NCBI RefSeq assembly: GCF_000176175.1
Contig: NZ_ACZP01000014.1
Location: forward strand, 992,001-1,056,000
Length of the DNA stretch: 64,000 bases
DNA from: Vibrio furnissii CIP 102972
Lineage (GTDB): Bacteria; Pseudomonadota; Gammaproteobacteria; Enterobacterales; Vibrionaceae
Direction of reading: 5' to 3'
Position numbers and translations under genes: made by a program. Positions within the stretch are counted from its first letter, which is position 1, and every line of letters begins with the position of its first letter. The notes beneath the pieces are model-generated. The model saw only the letters and a program-made list of their open reading frames with translations. It was not told the origin of the DNA and did no database searches. Positions 17,361 to 25,495 of the stretch are shown one piece after another.

Positions 17361-18143
17361 ATGGAAAAGTCAACTCAACCGGAAGCAGTCTCGTCGGTTT
17401 TAAAAGTATTCAGCATTCTGCAAGCGCTGGGTGAACAGAAAGAAATCGGAGTCTCCGAACTGTCTCAACGATTGATGATGTCTAAAGCCACCACTTATCG
17501 TTTTCTGCAAACCATGAAATCTATGGGCTATGTGGCTCAGGAAGGGGAAGCGGATAAATACAAACTGACGTTGAAACTGTTTGAACTGGGCGCAAAATCG
17601 CTGGAATACGTCGATTTGATTGAACTGGCTGACAAAGAGATGCGCTGCATTTCTGAACAGACCAACGAAGCGTTGCACCTTGGGGCGTTGGATGAAAACG
17701 CCATCATTTACGTGCACAAAATCGATTCAGGGTACAACCTGCGCATGCAATCGCGCATTGGTCGTCGTAACCCGCTCTACAGTACCGCGATTGGTAAAGT
17801 GCTATTGGCTGAACGTGAAGAACAATTTGTGCGTCACACTTTAGAAGACGTTGAGTTCATCAAGCACACCGACCGTACGCTAGAAAATGTCGACCAACTG
17901 CTGGAAGAACTGGCACTGGTTCGCGAACAACACTACGCGGAAGATAACGAAGAACAAGAACCGGGCCTGCGCTGTATCGCGGCGCCAATCTACGACCGTT
18001 TTGGCCGCGTGATTGCCGGGGTTTCGATCTCCTTCCCAACCATTCGCTTTGAGGAAGAACGCTTGCACGAGTACGTGAGCATGTTGCAGACCGCCGGTCG
18101 CAATATCTCGCAGCAACTTGGCTACAACAAGTATCCCGCTTAG
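17361..18143 (+). CDS. kdgR: IclR-family pectin-catabolism regulator KdgR
   Basis: Protein of 260 residues. The N-terminal winged helix (VLKVFSILQALGEQKEIGVSELSQRLMMSKATTYRFLQTM, about 12-52) is followed by the IclR effector domain with SRIGRRNPLYSTAIGKVLLAE and the Cys-bearing GLRCIAAPIYD. The ATG at 17361 follows AAAGGA. In related bacteria KdgR represses pectin genes until 2-keto-3-deoxygluconate appears. It is divergent from kduD and has operator-like dyads in front, so autoregulation is likely. Confidence 0.92.
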   Translation: MEKSTQPEAVSSVLKVFSILQALGEQKEIGVSELSQRLMMSKATTYRFLQTMKSMGYVAQEGEADKYKLTLKLFELGAKSLEYVDLIELADKEMRCISEQTNEALHLGALDENAIIYVHKIDSGYNLRMQSRIGRRNPLYSTAIGKVLLAEREEQFVRHTLEDVEFIKHTDRTLENVDQLLEELALVREQHYAEDNEEQEPGLRCIAAPIYDRFGRVIAGVSISFPTIRFEEERLHEYVSMLQTAGRNISQQLGYNKYPA

Positions 18144-18154
18144 TCTGAAGTATG

Positions 18155-18178
18155 AGCAGCCGCAGGGCTGCTTTTTTT
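18155..18178 (+). terminator. Intrinsic terminator of kdgR
   Basis: AGCAGCC, a 4-base loop, GGCTGCT and seven T's, 12 bases after the kdgR stop. Confidence 0.88.
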
Positions 18179-18225
18179 AGTCACACTTTTTGTATTGAAA
18201 CAGCGTTTTGAATTTGGAGGGCATT

Positions 18226-20097
18226 TTGGGCTCATCATTAACTCCTAACATTTATGACTTTCTTATCAAGCTCGATCCGTTTGATAAATTGCCCTCCACG
18301 ATCGTTGCGTCGCTGGCTAATCACGTCAAAGTGCGCTACCTCGCCAAAGGGGAGAAGATTGAATTCAGCGCCCTGTGTGACGACCGCTATCTTTACATTA
18401 TTCGCACGGGTGCGATTGAGCAGCGCCGTCGCGACGGTGAGTTGCGTGCCCGATTGGGCGAAGAAGATCAGTTTGGCTTTACCTTCTTAGCGCCGCTTAA
18501 AGATGCCGAAGACGGCTATCAGGCCGAGGCGATTCAAGACTCGCTGCTCTACCTTGTGCCGCACCGCGATGTGTTGACGGTGTGCCAAGAGCACCCGGAG
18601 TTTGCTGATTACTTCGCCTCGCAAGCGCAACTGCGTTTGGTGTCGGCGGTCAACAGCGTGTGCCGCGAAGAAGAGAAGGGCTTGTTCTTTCGCCGTGTGG
18701 GTGAAATTGCCAGTGAAAACATCGCCATTGTCGATGAAAACACCGCCATTCAGGAGGTCGCTAGAATCATGTGTGATGATGAGCGCCGCCGCAGCTCGTG
18801 CGCGGTGATCACGCGGGGCGGCGACATTGTGGGCATCGTGACTGACCGCGACATGACGCGCAGCGTGGTGGCGTCCGGCATTGATATTCAACAACCCATT
18901 CAACGGGTGATGACGCAAAATCCGCAATTGATTCAGGCTGATGACAAAGTCATTCAGGCCATCTCCATCATGCTGCAATACAACATTCGCTGCCTGCCGG
19001 TGGTGCGTGGTAACGACGTGGTGGGCTTGCTGACTACTTCGCATCTGGTGCACAACCATCGCACGCAAGCGCTGTTTTTGATTGAGAAAATCAAATACGC
19101 CAGCTCGGTCAATGCGCTGGCGGCGCTGAAAGTCGAGAAACAATCGATTTTCGAATCGCTGGTGGAAAGCGGGGTCAGCGCCGAAATCCAAGGGCGCGTG
19201 ATGTCGATGATCATGGATGCGTTTACACGCCGTCTGCTGCAAATTACCGAAGAGTTGCTGGGGCCGCCGCCGTGCGAATACGCGTGGGTGGTGGCGGGTT
19301 CGCATGCGCGCAATGAAGTGCACATGTTGTCCGACCAAGACAGCGCGTTGGTACTGTCGGATGATGTGAAACCCGAACACATGCTCTATTTCACGCATTT
19401 GGCGATGCGCGTGTGCAACGGCTTGGCCGCATGCGGTTATCCGCTGTGCGACGGCAAATACATGGCCGCTTCGCCGAAATGGTGTCAGCCACTGAGCGTG
19501 TGGAAAGAGTATTACCGCAAATGGGTTGCCAGCCCGGAGTACAACAAACTGCTGAGTATCAGCGTGTTTTTGGAAGTGCGTTCAATTTACGGTAACAGCG
19601 AGCTGGTTGACCAAATGCAGGCGCATCTGCATCAGTGCATTCAAAACAGCCCGAACTTCTTGCCTGCTTTGGTGACTGACGCCATTGATACGCAGCCACC
19701 GCTCGGGATCTTCAATAATCTGGTGTTGGAAAAGGGCGGCGATAACAGCAACACCCTCAACATCAAAAAGTACGCGCTCAATCTGATCATCGACTTAGCG
19801 CGTATTTTCAGCTTGGCGGCGGGCGGCTCGATGACGGGCACCGAAGAGCGTTTTCGTTACGCCGCGCAGCAAGGCAGCATGTCGGAAGACAGTTGTCAGA
19901 ACATCATTGGCGCCTACAAGTTCATTACCCAAGTGCGTTTCCAACATCAGTTGCAGGCGATTCGGGAAGGAAAAGAGGCAAACAACCACATCGCGCCGGA
20001 CACGTTCAGCAGCTTTGAACGGAAGCACCTGAAAGATGCGTTTAAGATCATCAGTGAGCTGCAAGACGTGGCGAAATTACGGTTTGTGAAAGGGTAA
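18226..20097 (+). CDS. cNMP-binding / CBS / DUF294 nucleotidyltransferase-like protein
   Basis: Protein of 623 residues with four parts: a cyclic-nucleotide-binding fold (about 15-130), a CBS pair (about 155-280, two VxxIVTDRDMT / VVGLLTTSHL units), a DUF294 nucleotidyltransferase-like domain (about 335-470, WVVAGSHARNEVHMLSDQDSALV with G-S and D-x-D metal ligands), and the DUF294 C-terminal helical domain. The start is taken as TTG at 18226 because GGAGG lies five bases before it; an in-frame TTG at 18208 lacks such a site. It lies 4 bases before the exonuclease gene. The pair is common in Vibrio and relatives near acetate genes, but its job is not established. Confidence 0.85.
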   Translation: MGSSLTPNIYDFLIKLDPFDKLPSTIVASLANHVKVRYLAKGEKIEFSALCDDRYLYIIRTGAIEQRRRDGELRARLGEEDQFGFTFLAPLKDAEDGYQAEAIQDSLLYLVPHRDVLTVCQEHPEFADYFASQAQLRLVSAVNSVCREEEKGLFFRRVGEIASENIAIVDENTAIQEVARIMCDDERRRSSCAVITRGGDIVGIVTDRDMTRSVVASGIDIQQPIQRVMTQNPQLIQADDKVIQAISIMLQYNIRCLPVVRGNDVVGLLTTSHLVHNHRTQALFLIEKIKYASSVNALAALKVEKQSIFESLVESGVSAEIQGRVMSMIMDAFTRRLLQITEELLGPPPCEYAWVVAGSHARNEVHMLSDQDSALVLSDDVKPEHMLYFTHLAMRVCNGLAACGYPLCDGKYMAASPKWCQPLSVWKEYYRKWVASPEYNKLLSISVFLEVRSIYGNSELVDQMQAHLHQCIQNSPNFLPALVTDAIDTQPPLGIFNNLVLEKGGDNSNTLNIKKYALNLIIDLARIFSLAAGGSMTGTEERFRYAAQQGSMSEDSCQNIIGAYKFITQVRFQHQLQAIREGKEANNHIAPDTFSSFERKHLKDAFKIISELQDVAKLRFVKG

Positions 20098-20101
20098 AAC
20101 C

Positions 20102-20818
20102 ATGTTGGAAACCATCAAGCGCCACTTTGGGGGCGGCCTGCCCAAATTACAGCAGCAGCATGACGCGCTGGCCGCTCGCGCCGATTGGACGCCGGGGCTG
20201 GCGAACTATTTCAGCCAGCCATTACCGGATGTGGACGCGTTGGTTTACCAGCACGATTTACTGGCATTTGATTTTGAAACCTCCGGCGTGGATGCCGGGC
20301 ACGATCAAATTCTGAGCTTGGGTTGGGTCGGCATGACGCTGGACCAAATCGATGTGGCTGCGAGCGAAGAGATATTCGTGCGTCACCCGGAATTTGTCAC
20401 CGCTGACTCGGCAGTGATCAACCACATTACGCCGCAAGTGTTGGCACATGGCGTGACGCTGGATGAGGCGATGGATCGGTTGTTTGGTCAACTGGCCGGT
20501 AAGATTGCATTGGTGCACGGGGCGTGCATCGAACGGGCGTTTGTGGCGCAGTACATGCGTGAACGCTTTGCAATCGAACACTTTCCGTGTGTGTGGGTCG
20601 ACACCTTGCAAATAGAAAAGCAGATGACTTACGCCGGTAAAACTGAATGTGGCACCAGTTTTCAGCTCAACGATGTGCGCACGCGTTATGCGTTGCCGCA
20701 ATATAACGCCCATTCCGCAGCCATCGATGCGCTGGCGACGGCGGAATTGTTCACCGCGCAGATGAAATCGCTGTTCAAAAACCACCCGCCCAAAGTATCG
20801 AAAATCATGATGCCGTAA
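20102..20818 (+). CDS. DnaQ-type 3'-5' exonuclease
   Basis: Protein of 238 residues of the DEDDh exonuclease family. FDFETSGVDAGHDQILSLGW (about 58-77) carries the first Asp/Glu pair, LVHGACIERAF is the second block (Asp replaced by Ala-Cys area), and YNAHSAAIDALATAELF is the third with His and Asp. The middle motif departs from the standard NxxFD pattern, so activity should not be assumed. It starts 4 bases after the DUF294 gene and is surely co-translated with it. Confidence 0.82.
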   Translation: MLETIKRHFGGGLPKLQQQHDALAARADWTPGLANYFSQPLPDVDALVYQHDLLAFDFETSGVDAGHDQILSLGWVGMTLDQIDVAASEEIFVRHPEFVTADSAVINHITPQVLAHGVTLDEAMDRLFGQLAGKIALVHGACIERAFVAQYMRERFAIEHFPCVWVDTLQIEKQMTYAGKTECGTSFQLNDVRTRYALPQYNAHSAAIDALATAELFTAQMKSLFKNHPPKVSKIMMP

Positions 20819-20929
20819 CGGCGAATTGATGGTTGATAATTATTCTTGTCCTTTAAGACAAACAATCCGATTTGCGGCTTTTTCGCCAGACCTCTATAAC
20901 GCCTCTTTTTGTCAACGTGCATAACAACT

Positions 20930-21538
20930 ATGGCATTAGATGCGTTATTAGACGCCATCGCGGATCAAGGATGGTTTATTTGGGACGACTTTTTGGCACC
21001 AGAGCAGGTGCAGCGTCTTAGCGAATGTGTGCCGGAAGCGTGGCATCGTGCTCGCATCGGTCGCCACGACGACGTGCAGCGTGAGGCCACCATTCGAAGC
21101 GATAAGATCCAGTGGCTGAGCCAAACCATGGGGCAGCCGATTCAGGATTATCTGGAACGGATGGAGCAGATTCGTCAGACGGTGAACCGCGATTTTTTCC
21201 TCGGCCTGTTTGAGTATGAAGCGCATTTTGCCAAATATGAGCAGGGCGATTTCTACAAGAAGCATTTGGATGCGTTTCGCGGCCAAGAAAACCGCAAGCT
21301 GACCACGGTGTTCTACATGAATACCGATTGGCAACCGGCGGATGGTGGCGAGCTGAAGCTCTACGATCTCGATGACCATTTGATTGAGACGATTGCACCT
21401 GTGGCGGGGCGTTTGGTGGTGTTTTTGTCGGAGAAATTTCCCCACGAAGTGTTGACCACCAACGCTGAGCGCATCAGCATTGCAGGTTGGTTTCGAACCA
21501 ATGGTGTGACGGAAAACAAGCTCGACATCGCCAACTGA
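20930..21538 (+). CDS. 2OG-Fe(II) oxygenase (prolyl-4-hydroxylase-like)
   Basis: Protein of 202 residues. HLD in FYKKHLDAFRG (about 119-121) and the distal His in EKFPHEVL (about 178) form the iron-binding HxD...H triad, and RISIAGWFR carries the Arg that binds 2-oxoglutarate. The core is therefore complete. ATG at 20930 is chosen; the frame could also open at TTG 20909, and neither has a good Shine-Dalgarno. Substrate unknown; family members hydroxylate proteins or small molecules. Confidence 0.85.
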   Translation: MALDALLDAIADQGWFIWDDFLAPEQVQRLSECVPEAWHRARIGRHDDVQREATIRSDKIQWLSQTMGQPIQDYLERMEQIRQTVNRDFFLGLFEYEAHFAKYEQGDFYKKHLDAFRGQENRKLTTVFYMNTDWQPADGGELKLYDLDDHLIETIAPVAGRLVVFLSEKFPHEVLTTNAERISIAGWFRTNGVTENKLDIAN

Positions 21539-21580
21539 ATCTCGGTGATCACACCCAAAATCTCGGTGATAATACCCAAT
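21539..21580. repeat. Two tandem 21-bp repeats after the oxygenase gene
   Basis: 21539-21559 and 21560-21580 agree at 18 of 21 positions; both begin ATCTCGGTGAT. The first copy begins at the oxygenase stop codon. No known function. Confidence 0.7.
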
Positions 21581-21586
21581 ACAACG

Positions 21587-21621
21587 ACCGCGATACGGCT
21601 TAGCCGTAGCGCGGTTTTTTT
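21587..21621 (+). terminator. Intrinsic terminator of the oxygenase gene
   Basis: A 13-base stem with one mismatch (ACCGCGATACGGC / GCCGTAGCGCGGT) followed by seven T's. The rof stop codon on the other strand overlaps the end of the T-run, so the two genes are tightly convergent. Confidence 0.85.
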
Positions 21622-21871
21622 ATTGCTGCTGGAAATGAATGTCGCTGAGATGCGGGTTTTCAATCAGAACTTGCATGCGTCGCAGCGTGGCGGTTTCAAC
21701 CCAACGCTCGCATTCGGCTTGCTGCAGCACCAAACACTCTTGGCGCTCGGCATTGTATCCAGTGCCTTTGGCGATGCCTTGCACCACGTCGCCGTTGAGC
21801 AGCGTCACAGCAACCGGAAATTGGTAGACGCAGGCCAGTTCGATGGCGTCGTATTGGCTGCAGGAAATCAT
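21620..21871 (-). CDS. rof: Rof-type Rho-binding antiterminator
   Basis: Protein of 83 residues beginning MISCSQYDAIELACVYQFPV, the signature start of Rof/YaeO proteins, which bind Rho and block transcription termination. The Sm-like fold segment VTLLNGDVVQGIAKGTGYNAE follows. It lies 3 bases after speG, so both are likely on one transcript. Confidence 0.85.
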   Translation of the reverse strand: MISCSQYDAIELACVYQFPVAVTLLNGDVVQGIAKGTGYNAERQECLVLQQAECERWVETATLRRMQVLIENPHLSDIHFQQQ

Positions 21872-21874
21872 CGC

Positions 21875-22408
21875 TTATTCGTCTTTGTTGATGACTTTGT
21901 TGATGTAATCTTCTTGCAGAATGTACATGCGTTTCACGTCGCGGTAGCGGCCGTTGATGAAGAACTCCTGCACCAAATGCCCCTCTTCCACAAAGCCGCA
22001 CGATTCATACAAATGCACCGCTTTTTCGTTCTCGATTGCCACATGCAGGTAGATTTTGTGCAGGTTCAAAATGGTGAACGAATAGTCCAGCGCTTTGTTG
22101 ATCAACGTGCGCGCAAATCCCTTGCCTTGGTGAGCCGGCGTGATGATGATTTGAAATTCGGCGCTACGGTGAATGTAGTTGATTTCGATCAGCTCGACGA
22201 GGCCAACCAGTTCTTTGTCGTCATTTTCGACCACAAAGCGGCGCTCTGCGTTGTCGTGAATGTGTTTGTTATACAACTCTTCCAGCTCATCAAATGATTC
22301 GTAAGGCTCTTCAAACCAGTACGACATGATGTTGCGGTTGTTGTTTAGGTTATGGATAAAACGCAAATCGCCGCGTTCAAGCGCTCTGAGGCTTAATTGA
22401 TGTTTCAT
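21875..22408 (-). CDS. speG: Spermidine N1-acetyltransferase
   Basis: GNAT enzyme of 177 residues. The start MKHQLSLRALERGDLRFIHNLNNN, the acetyl-CoA loop ITPAHQGKGFARTLI (V/I-x-x-x-x-Q/R-x-x-G-x-A/G type) and the end MYILQEDY match SpeG closely. It acetylates spermidine and spermine and so limits polyamine toxicity. The ATG at 22408 gives the SpeG-like N-terminus. Confidence 0.93.
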   Translation of the reverse strand: MKHQLSLRALERGDLRFIHNLNNNRNIMSYWFEEPYESFDELEELYNKHIHDNAERRFVVENDDKELVGLVELIEINYIHRSAEFQIIITPAHQGKGFARTLINKALDYSFTILNLHKIYLHVAIENEKAVHLYESCGFVEEGHLVQEFFINGRYRDVKRMYILQEDYINKVINKDE

Positions 22409-22502
22409 AACGATTCCTGATGTTCTCATCCTGACTCATGATGGGTCGTATCGGATAACGAATATAGCGCCGATTGATGGCAAAACAAGCCGTTACCACG
22501 AA

Positions 22503-22898
22503 TTATTCTTTGTCGAAACTGTCGACCACAATCGCGCCCATCGAGGCTGGCATGGCGATGACGATAATGCGTTTGAGCGATACCAGCGGTTCATCCAGCA
22601 GCGGCAGTTTATCCAGCGCCAGCAGCACAAACCCGACCACCAAAGCGGTGATGACGTAGGCAATTAAGATGCGAAACACGAACACCGGAATGCGCGCGCG
22701 AATGTTGCTTTGAAAGACGCTGCCATAGGCAAAGACGCCCAAGAAACCCAGCGATAGCGTCAGCAATAACAGGAGGTTGGGCAGCGGCAGCGAGGTGCCC
22801 AGTTGCCACGCTTCTTCTGAAAACGAGATGGGTACGGCGAGCGCAAATGCGCCCACGCAAACTTGTCCTGCATCTTCCAAATTAAAACTGAATTTCAT
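22503..22898 (-). CDS. Small integral membrane protein (DUF2391-like)
   Basis: Protein of 131 residues with three to four hydrophobic segments: [49 protein letters not shown] and [14 protein letters not shown]. It resembles the DUF2391 type of putative integral membrane proteins by general pattern only. It stands alone between speG and the MocR gene. No function can be given. Confidence 0.7.
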   Translation of the reverse strand: MKFSFNLEDAGQVCVGAFALAVPISFSEEAWQLGTSLPLPNLLLLLTLSLGFLGVFAYGSVFQSNIRARIPVFVFRILIAYVITALVVGFVLLALDKLPLLDEPLVSLKRIIVIAMPASMGAIVVDSFDKE

Positions 22899-22976
22899 CG
22901 ATGTTTTCCCAGGTTGCTGATTCTGTTGCTCTTTTCACTGTACGCTGACTCGGCGCATTTGGCGAGCTTCGCCACG

Positions 22977-24398
22977 TCAAGATTGCAGTTGCTCGGCGAT
23001 GAGCGCCGCGAGCACCGTCAAGCTGCGCAGCCACGTTGCATCATCGTTGAGGGTCGCGACACTAAAGCGAATACAGTGATTGAATTGGCCTTGGGTGGCA
23101 AACAAATGACCGGGTAATAGGCTGATTTTCTTTGCCAAGCAGGCGTGATAAATGCGGTAGGTGTCCACCGTGTGCGGCAACGTCAGCCAACACAGAAACG
23201 AGCCGTCCGGGCGCGACAGATGATAGCGCCCGGCCAGTGCGGGTTGTTGTTGAAACGCTTGGTGTAACAAGCGCGCAAAACGCTGTTGCCGTTGCTGATA
23301 GACGCGGCGCATGCGGGCGAGGTGCGTGCGGTATTTGCCTGTGGTGAGAAATTCGGCCACCGCCGATTGCATTAAATTGAGGCTGCCCATGTTTTCACTC
23401 AGCAGTACCTTTTCGATTTGCGGCAAGTAACGACCGGCCACAATCCAACCGATGCGCAGGCGCGAGTCGAGGGTTTTAGACAGCGAGTTGAGGTAAATCA
23501 CGCGCTCTTCGGTATCAAGCGCTTTGAGGCTTGGAATTGGCTCACCAAACCCTAGGCTGCCAAACACATCATCTTCGATAATGGGCAGCGTGCGCGTCAC
23601 GGCAAGCAGCGCTTGGCGGTGGCTCAAGGGCATTTTCGCCCCGGTTGGGTTATTGAAATTGGGCGTGACCAGCAAGGCCTTGATTGGCCAGCGGGTCACG
23701 GCATCTTGCAGAGCGTCGATATCGATGCCGGTGGCGGGATGGCACGCAATTTCAATTACACGCAATCCCAATGATTCCAGCAGCAATAAGGTGCCGAAGT
23801 AGCAGGGCGATTCCACCGCGACAATATCGCCGGGCTGCGTTAAGGCGCGCAGTGCCAAACTGATCGCTTGCTGGCCGCCGTGCGTGATGGCGATGTCACT
23901 CCGCTGGGCATCGATGCCGAGATCGCGCGTGATTTTGCGCAGTTGGCGCACCAGTTGATCGTGACCCGGTGGCAATTGATAGTGGCAGGGCATGTGGGTT
24001 TGCAGGCGACTGTGGCGGCCAATTTCTGCATACAAACTGCGAATGGCGGGCGAATCGGTGTCGGGATGCGCCGAGCCGGCTGGCATGTCGTGTTGAATGA
24101 TCGGCTGCGTCAAAATGGACTTCGACATCGATAACAGATCAACGCGCGACGGCGCATGGGAAGGTGTCTCGGTTTTCAAGGCCCGTTCAGCCACGCGATA
24201 ACCTGAGCGCGGCACGGCATAGACCCAGCCTTGCGCTTCCAATTCTTGATACGCACGAATGACGGTGTTTTTGCCAACCCGCTGGCGCTCACTCAATTGC
24301 CGAATCGAGGGCAGCTTGTCGTGGGCTTGAAACAGACCATCTTCCATCGACTGGCGCAGCTGCGCTTCCACATCACTGTATTTGCAATCGTCTTTCAT
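22977..24398 (-). CDS. MocR/PdxR-type regulator (GntR HTH plus aminotransferase-like domain)
   Basis: Protein of 473 residues. An N-terminal winged helix (QLRQSMEDGLFQAHDKLPSIRQLSERQRVGKNTVIRAYQELEAQG, about 14-58) is joined to a fold-type I PLP domain with NFNNPTGAKMP and the Schiff-base Lys in YLNSLSKTLDSRLRIGW (near 330). Divergent from an EamA permease gene, with an 11-base direct repeat between them that begins at its own start codon. MocR proteins of this layout usually control the divergent gene; the effector here is unknown. Confidence 0.9.
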   Translation of the reverse strand: MKDDCKYSDVEAQLRQSMEDGLFQAHDKLPSIRQLSERQRVGKNTVIRAYQELEAQGWVYAVPRSGYRVAERALKTETPSHAPSRVDLLSMSKSILTQPIIQHDMPAGSAHPDTDSPAIRSLYAEIGRHSRLQTHMPCHYQLPPGHDQLVRQLRKITRDLGIDAQRSDIAITHGGQQAISLALRALTQPGDIVAVESPCYFGTLLLLESLGLRVIEIACHPATGIDIDALQDAVTRWPIKALLVTPNFNNPTGAKMPLSHRQALLAVTRTLPIIEDDVFGSLGFGEPIPSLKALDTEERVIYLNSLSKTLDSRLRIGWIVAGRYLPQIEKVLLSENMGSLNLMQSAVAEFLTTGKYRTHLARMRRVYQQRQQRFARLLHQAFQQQPALAGRYHLSRPDGSFLCWLTLPHTVDTYRIYHACLAKKISLLPGHLFATQGQFNHCIRFSVATLNDDATWLRSLTVLAALIAEQLQS

Positions 24399-24451
24399 TC
24401 TGTACCCATTAAAACGCTATCAACTGTGCCTTTTTAGTTTTTCTGTACCCA
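24398..24451. promoter_or_regulatory. Direct repeats TTCTGTACCCA between mocR-type gene and eamA
   Basis: TTCTGTACCCA occurs at 24398-24408 and again at 24441-24451, identical and 43 bases apart (about four helical turns). MocR dimers are known to bind paired direct repeats, so these are the likely operator. Confidence 0.65.
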
Positions 24452-24495
24452 ACTAAAGTAACGTCATTGTGACTCAGAACTCCAGAGATTTTTCC

Positions 24496-25401
24496 ATGCT
24501 TGTCAAAATGATTCCGTTCCTGTTTGTGGTGCTTTGGGCGTCCGGCTTTGTCGGCGCTCGCTTTGGGTTGGCGTACGCGGAGCCCATGACGTTCTTAACC
24601 TTGCGGATGGTGTTTAACGTGCTGCTGTTTGCCGGGTTGATCGCTGTGCTTAAACGCCGCGTGCCGACGGGCAAATCGTTCTGGCACTCTTGCGTGACGG
24701 GGCTGTTGATTCACGGCCTTTATCTGGGCGGTACGTATCAGGCGATTTACTGGGGCATGCCCGCGGGGCTGACGTCACTGCTGGTGGGCATTCAACCGAT
24801 TTTGACCGCGCTGCTTTTGGTCTGTATGGCGACTGAGCGTTTGAATCTGGCGCAGTGGGTGGGACTGGGATTGGGTTTTGCGGGAATTAGCTGTGTGCTG
24901 CTGGGGAACATGGAGTGGCAATCGGACGCGCACCAATGGGCGGCGATTGGCATGTGTCTCATCTCATTGACAGGCATTACGCTGGGCACGCTGTATCAGA
25001 AGAAGTTTTGTCAGGGCGTCGACTTGATTGGCGGGGCTTTGGTGCAGTATGTGGCGGCGGCCGCGCTACTGATTCCTGCGGCGTTTAGTTTTGAAACCAT
25101 GCAGGTGGATTGGACGCCGACCTTTATTATGACGCTCGCGTGGCTCGTGGTTGTGTTGTCATGTATCGCCATTTTGCTGCTGTTGTACATGGTGGAGCAC
25201 GGCGCTTCATCAAGCGTTGCCTCTGTGTTTTATCTGGTGCCACCGACCACGGCGCTGCAGGCGTGGCTCTGCTTTGGCGAGTCGTTTGATGCCCTTGGCG
25301 TGCTGGGGTTTGCGATGGCGGCGATGGCGGTCTATCTGGTGGTGAAAAAACCGGTGTTGCTGCGCCGCAACATGCCGGTCGCGCTTCGCCAAGACAGTTA
25401 A
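24496..25401 (+). CDS. EamA/DMT-family permease
   Basis: Protein of 301 residues with ten hydrophobic segments in two EamA repeats; WASGFVGARFGLAYAEPMTFLTLRM opens the first. The ATG at 24496 is chosen; an in-frame GTG at 24469 would add a short polar tail. Divergent from the MocR gene, so it is probably its regulatory target. Members export amino acids or other metabolites; the substrate cannot be read. Confidence 0.86.
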   Translation: MLVKMIPFLFVVLWASGFVGARFGLAYAEPMTFLTLRMVFNVLLFAGLIAVLKRRVPTGKSFWHSCVTGLLIHGLYLGGTYQAIYWGMPAGLTSLLVGIQPILTALLLVCMATERLNLAQWVGLGLGFAGISCVLLGNMEWQSDAHQWAAIGMCLISLTGITLGTLYQKKFCQGVDLIGGALVQYVAAAALLIPAAFSFETMQVDWTPTFIMTLAWLVVVLSCIAILLLLYMVEHGASSSVASVFYLVPPTTALQAWLCFGESFDALGVLGFAMAAMAVYLVVKKPVLLRRNMPVALRQDS

Positions 25402-25439
25402 CCGCGGTCGAACACGCACTATTGGCGACTCGATATTCA

Positions 25440-25463
25440 AAAGCCCCGTGGATACGGGGCTTT
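25440..25463. terminator. Bidirectional terminator between eamA and csgG
   Basis: AAAGCCCCGT, loop GGAT, ACGGGGCTTT. It serves the converging eamA and csgG transcripts. Confidence 0.75.
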
Positions 25464-25495
25464 GTTGTGATGGCTGCTCAAAGAATCGCGACGGC

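Noticed and set aside
18487..19398. 303-codon open frame on the minus strand
   Set aside because: Lies inside the DUF294 gene. His/Arg/Gln-rich composition is typical of an antisense shadow.
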